From positions 1 to 64,000 of the forward strand of contig NZ_BORW01000024.1 of assembly GCF_018333375.1 (NCBI RefSeq): 64,000 bases of DNA, written 5' to 3'. The stretch comes from Paenibacillus cookii. GTDB taxonomy: Bacteria; Bacillota; Bacilli; Paenibacillales; Paenibacillaceae. The position numbers and the translations under genes were made by a program. Positions 63,464 through 64,000 of the stretch are shown here, in pieces (position 1 is the first letter of the stretch; each line of letters opens with the position of its first letter). The notes beneath the pieces are model-generated. The model ran no database searches. It worked only from the letters and a program-made list of their open reading frames with translations, and had not been told where the DNA came from.

Positions 63464-63507
63464 AAAAAAAGAAGCCGGCCGGACTGTAAGTTTTCCGGCA
63501 CGGCTTC
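63464..63507 (-). terminator. Terminator of the DUF4269 gene
   Basis: GAAGCCG and CGGCTTC outer arms with GCCGGA/TCCGGC inner arms are followed by TTTTTTT on the minus strand, directly after the stop. Confidence 0.85.
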
Positions 63508-63510
63508 TCC

Positions 63511-64000
63511 CTATGCGGGTTCGAACCCTTGTTGAACAAGGAACAGCCCCAGCTTTTCCTCGTCCCAATCATGCATGTCAAGCAGGCGCTGATACGGATC
63601 TCCTTCGAGGCCCAGCAGCCTCGCAAAGGCGGGTTCGGTTTTGACGCCGCTGCTTTTTAATTTTCTGACGTTGTCGCGAAATACGGGTCCTAGCCGCTTC
63701 AATATCCGGTCTTCGACGACCATATGTTTATAGGCGTTCTGCTGCGTCACCTGCCGGTTTTGGGCAAATATCTCGACGGGCCACGGACCGAACCGGAAGT
63801 TGCACACGATGACCCTGTCGCCATGCATGCGTTCCCGGCTTAACGCAAAACGCTCCAGCGCGCCGTATGCCGGGATCAAAACCTGCTCCAGCGCCTCCGG
63901 TTCCCGCATCTCGCAAATGATATCCAAATCGCTGTCTTCGACATCGATATCGATCGGAACGGTTCCGGCGAGGACCGGGCTGAATGCCGCCAATGTTCTG
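63511..64000 (-). CDS. DUF4269 domain protein (nucleotidyltransferase-like), cut by the window edge
   Basis: The visible 163 residues match the DUF4269 family, which resembles a minimal nucleotidyltransferase. The active-site-like motif is PVLAGTVPIDIDVEDSDLDIICE, with Gly and three acids in order. Later strands include NFRFGPWPVEIFAQNRQVTQQNAYKHM. The frame stays open to the right edge (RTLAAFSPVL), so the start lies outside the window; the TTG at 63993 is not a likely start. The substrate is unknown. Confidence 0.75.
   Translation of the reverse strand, partial: RTLAAFSPVLAGTVPIDIDVEDSDLDIICEMREPEALEQVLIPAYGALERFALSRERMHGDRVIVCNFRFGPWPVEIFAQNRQVTQQNAYKHMVVEDRILKRLGPVFRDNVRKLKSSGVKTEPAFARLLGLEGDPYQRLLDMHDWDEEKLGLFLVQQGFEPA

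Overview
The window looks like a chromosomal segment from a Gram-positive, endospore-forming member of the Paenibacillaceae, most likely Paenibacillus. The clues are strong AGGAGG-type ribosome binding sites with TTG and GTG starts, an SLH-anchored surface protein, a secreted chitinase, LplB/LplC/lipoprotein sugar importers paired with membrane AraC regulators, CcpA-type cre sites, and bacillithiol-linked enzymes (YfiT/BstA-like, FosB). This placement rests on protein resemblance and gene style only. No rRNA, tRNA, CRISPR array, prophage or insertion sequence was seen.

Layout. 0.2-3 kb: a YfiT-like DinB-fold enzyme and a YhgE/Pip membrane protein. 3-9.5 kb (minus): a glycoside locus with an AraC-GH39 fusion protein, an MFS transporter broken by a stop and a frameshift, and a GH3 glycosidase, with cre sites in front of the transporter. 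9.8-15 kb: a PadR regulator, a methyltransferase, a GyrI-like protein and a TrpXYZ-type ABC importer. 15-22 kb: a HAD phosphatase, two PfkB-family sugar kinases, a histidine phosphatase, FosB, a frameshifted TPR protein, and a LacI regulator divergent from a butanediol-type dehydrogenase with a perfect operator palindrome between them. 22-25 kb: an MBL hydrolase, glutamate racemase, a GNAT and a DinB protein. 25.6-31.8 kb: a surface protein of about 2,040 residues with lamin-tail domains, a metallophosphoesterase domain and SLH repeats. 31.8-38.3 kb: a PPOX flavoprotein, a TipA-like MerR regulator, peptidase T with a methyltransferase, glycerate kinase and a two-gene ThrE exporter. 38.6-43 kb: chitinase with an elaborate leader, GNAT, an octapeptide-repeat gene with a SigK-like promoter, and a NUDIX enzyme. 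43-55 kb: small accessory genes, including a decayed solute-binding-protein fragment, MFS and HAD proteins, an old yellow enzyme divergent from an Lrp regulator, a second YhgE-like protein, and TetR/MarR regulators next to a frameshifted multidrug MFS pump. 55-63.4 kb (minus): a glycan operon (AraC regulator, two permeases, lipoprotein, GH29 fucosidase, sugar isomerase). The right edge cuts a DUF4269 gene.

How the genes work together. Two complete glycan systems (3-9.5 kb and 55-63 kb) couple sensing, uptake and cleavage, and cre-like sites suggest both are under carbon catabolite repression. The importer at 59-61 kb has no ATPase gene of its own, so it probably borrows a shared MsmX-type ATPase.

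The least expected element is the eight-fold GTRGDRTR repeat gene at 41991-42275. Its repeats differ only at synonymous positions and it sits behind a good SigK-type promoter, which points to an undescribed spore-coat-type protein. At least five reading-frame breaks occur in otherwise good genes; several are single-base changes, some in homopolymers, so assembly error must be excluded before calling them pseudogenes.
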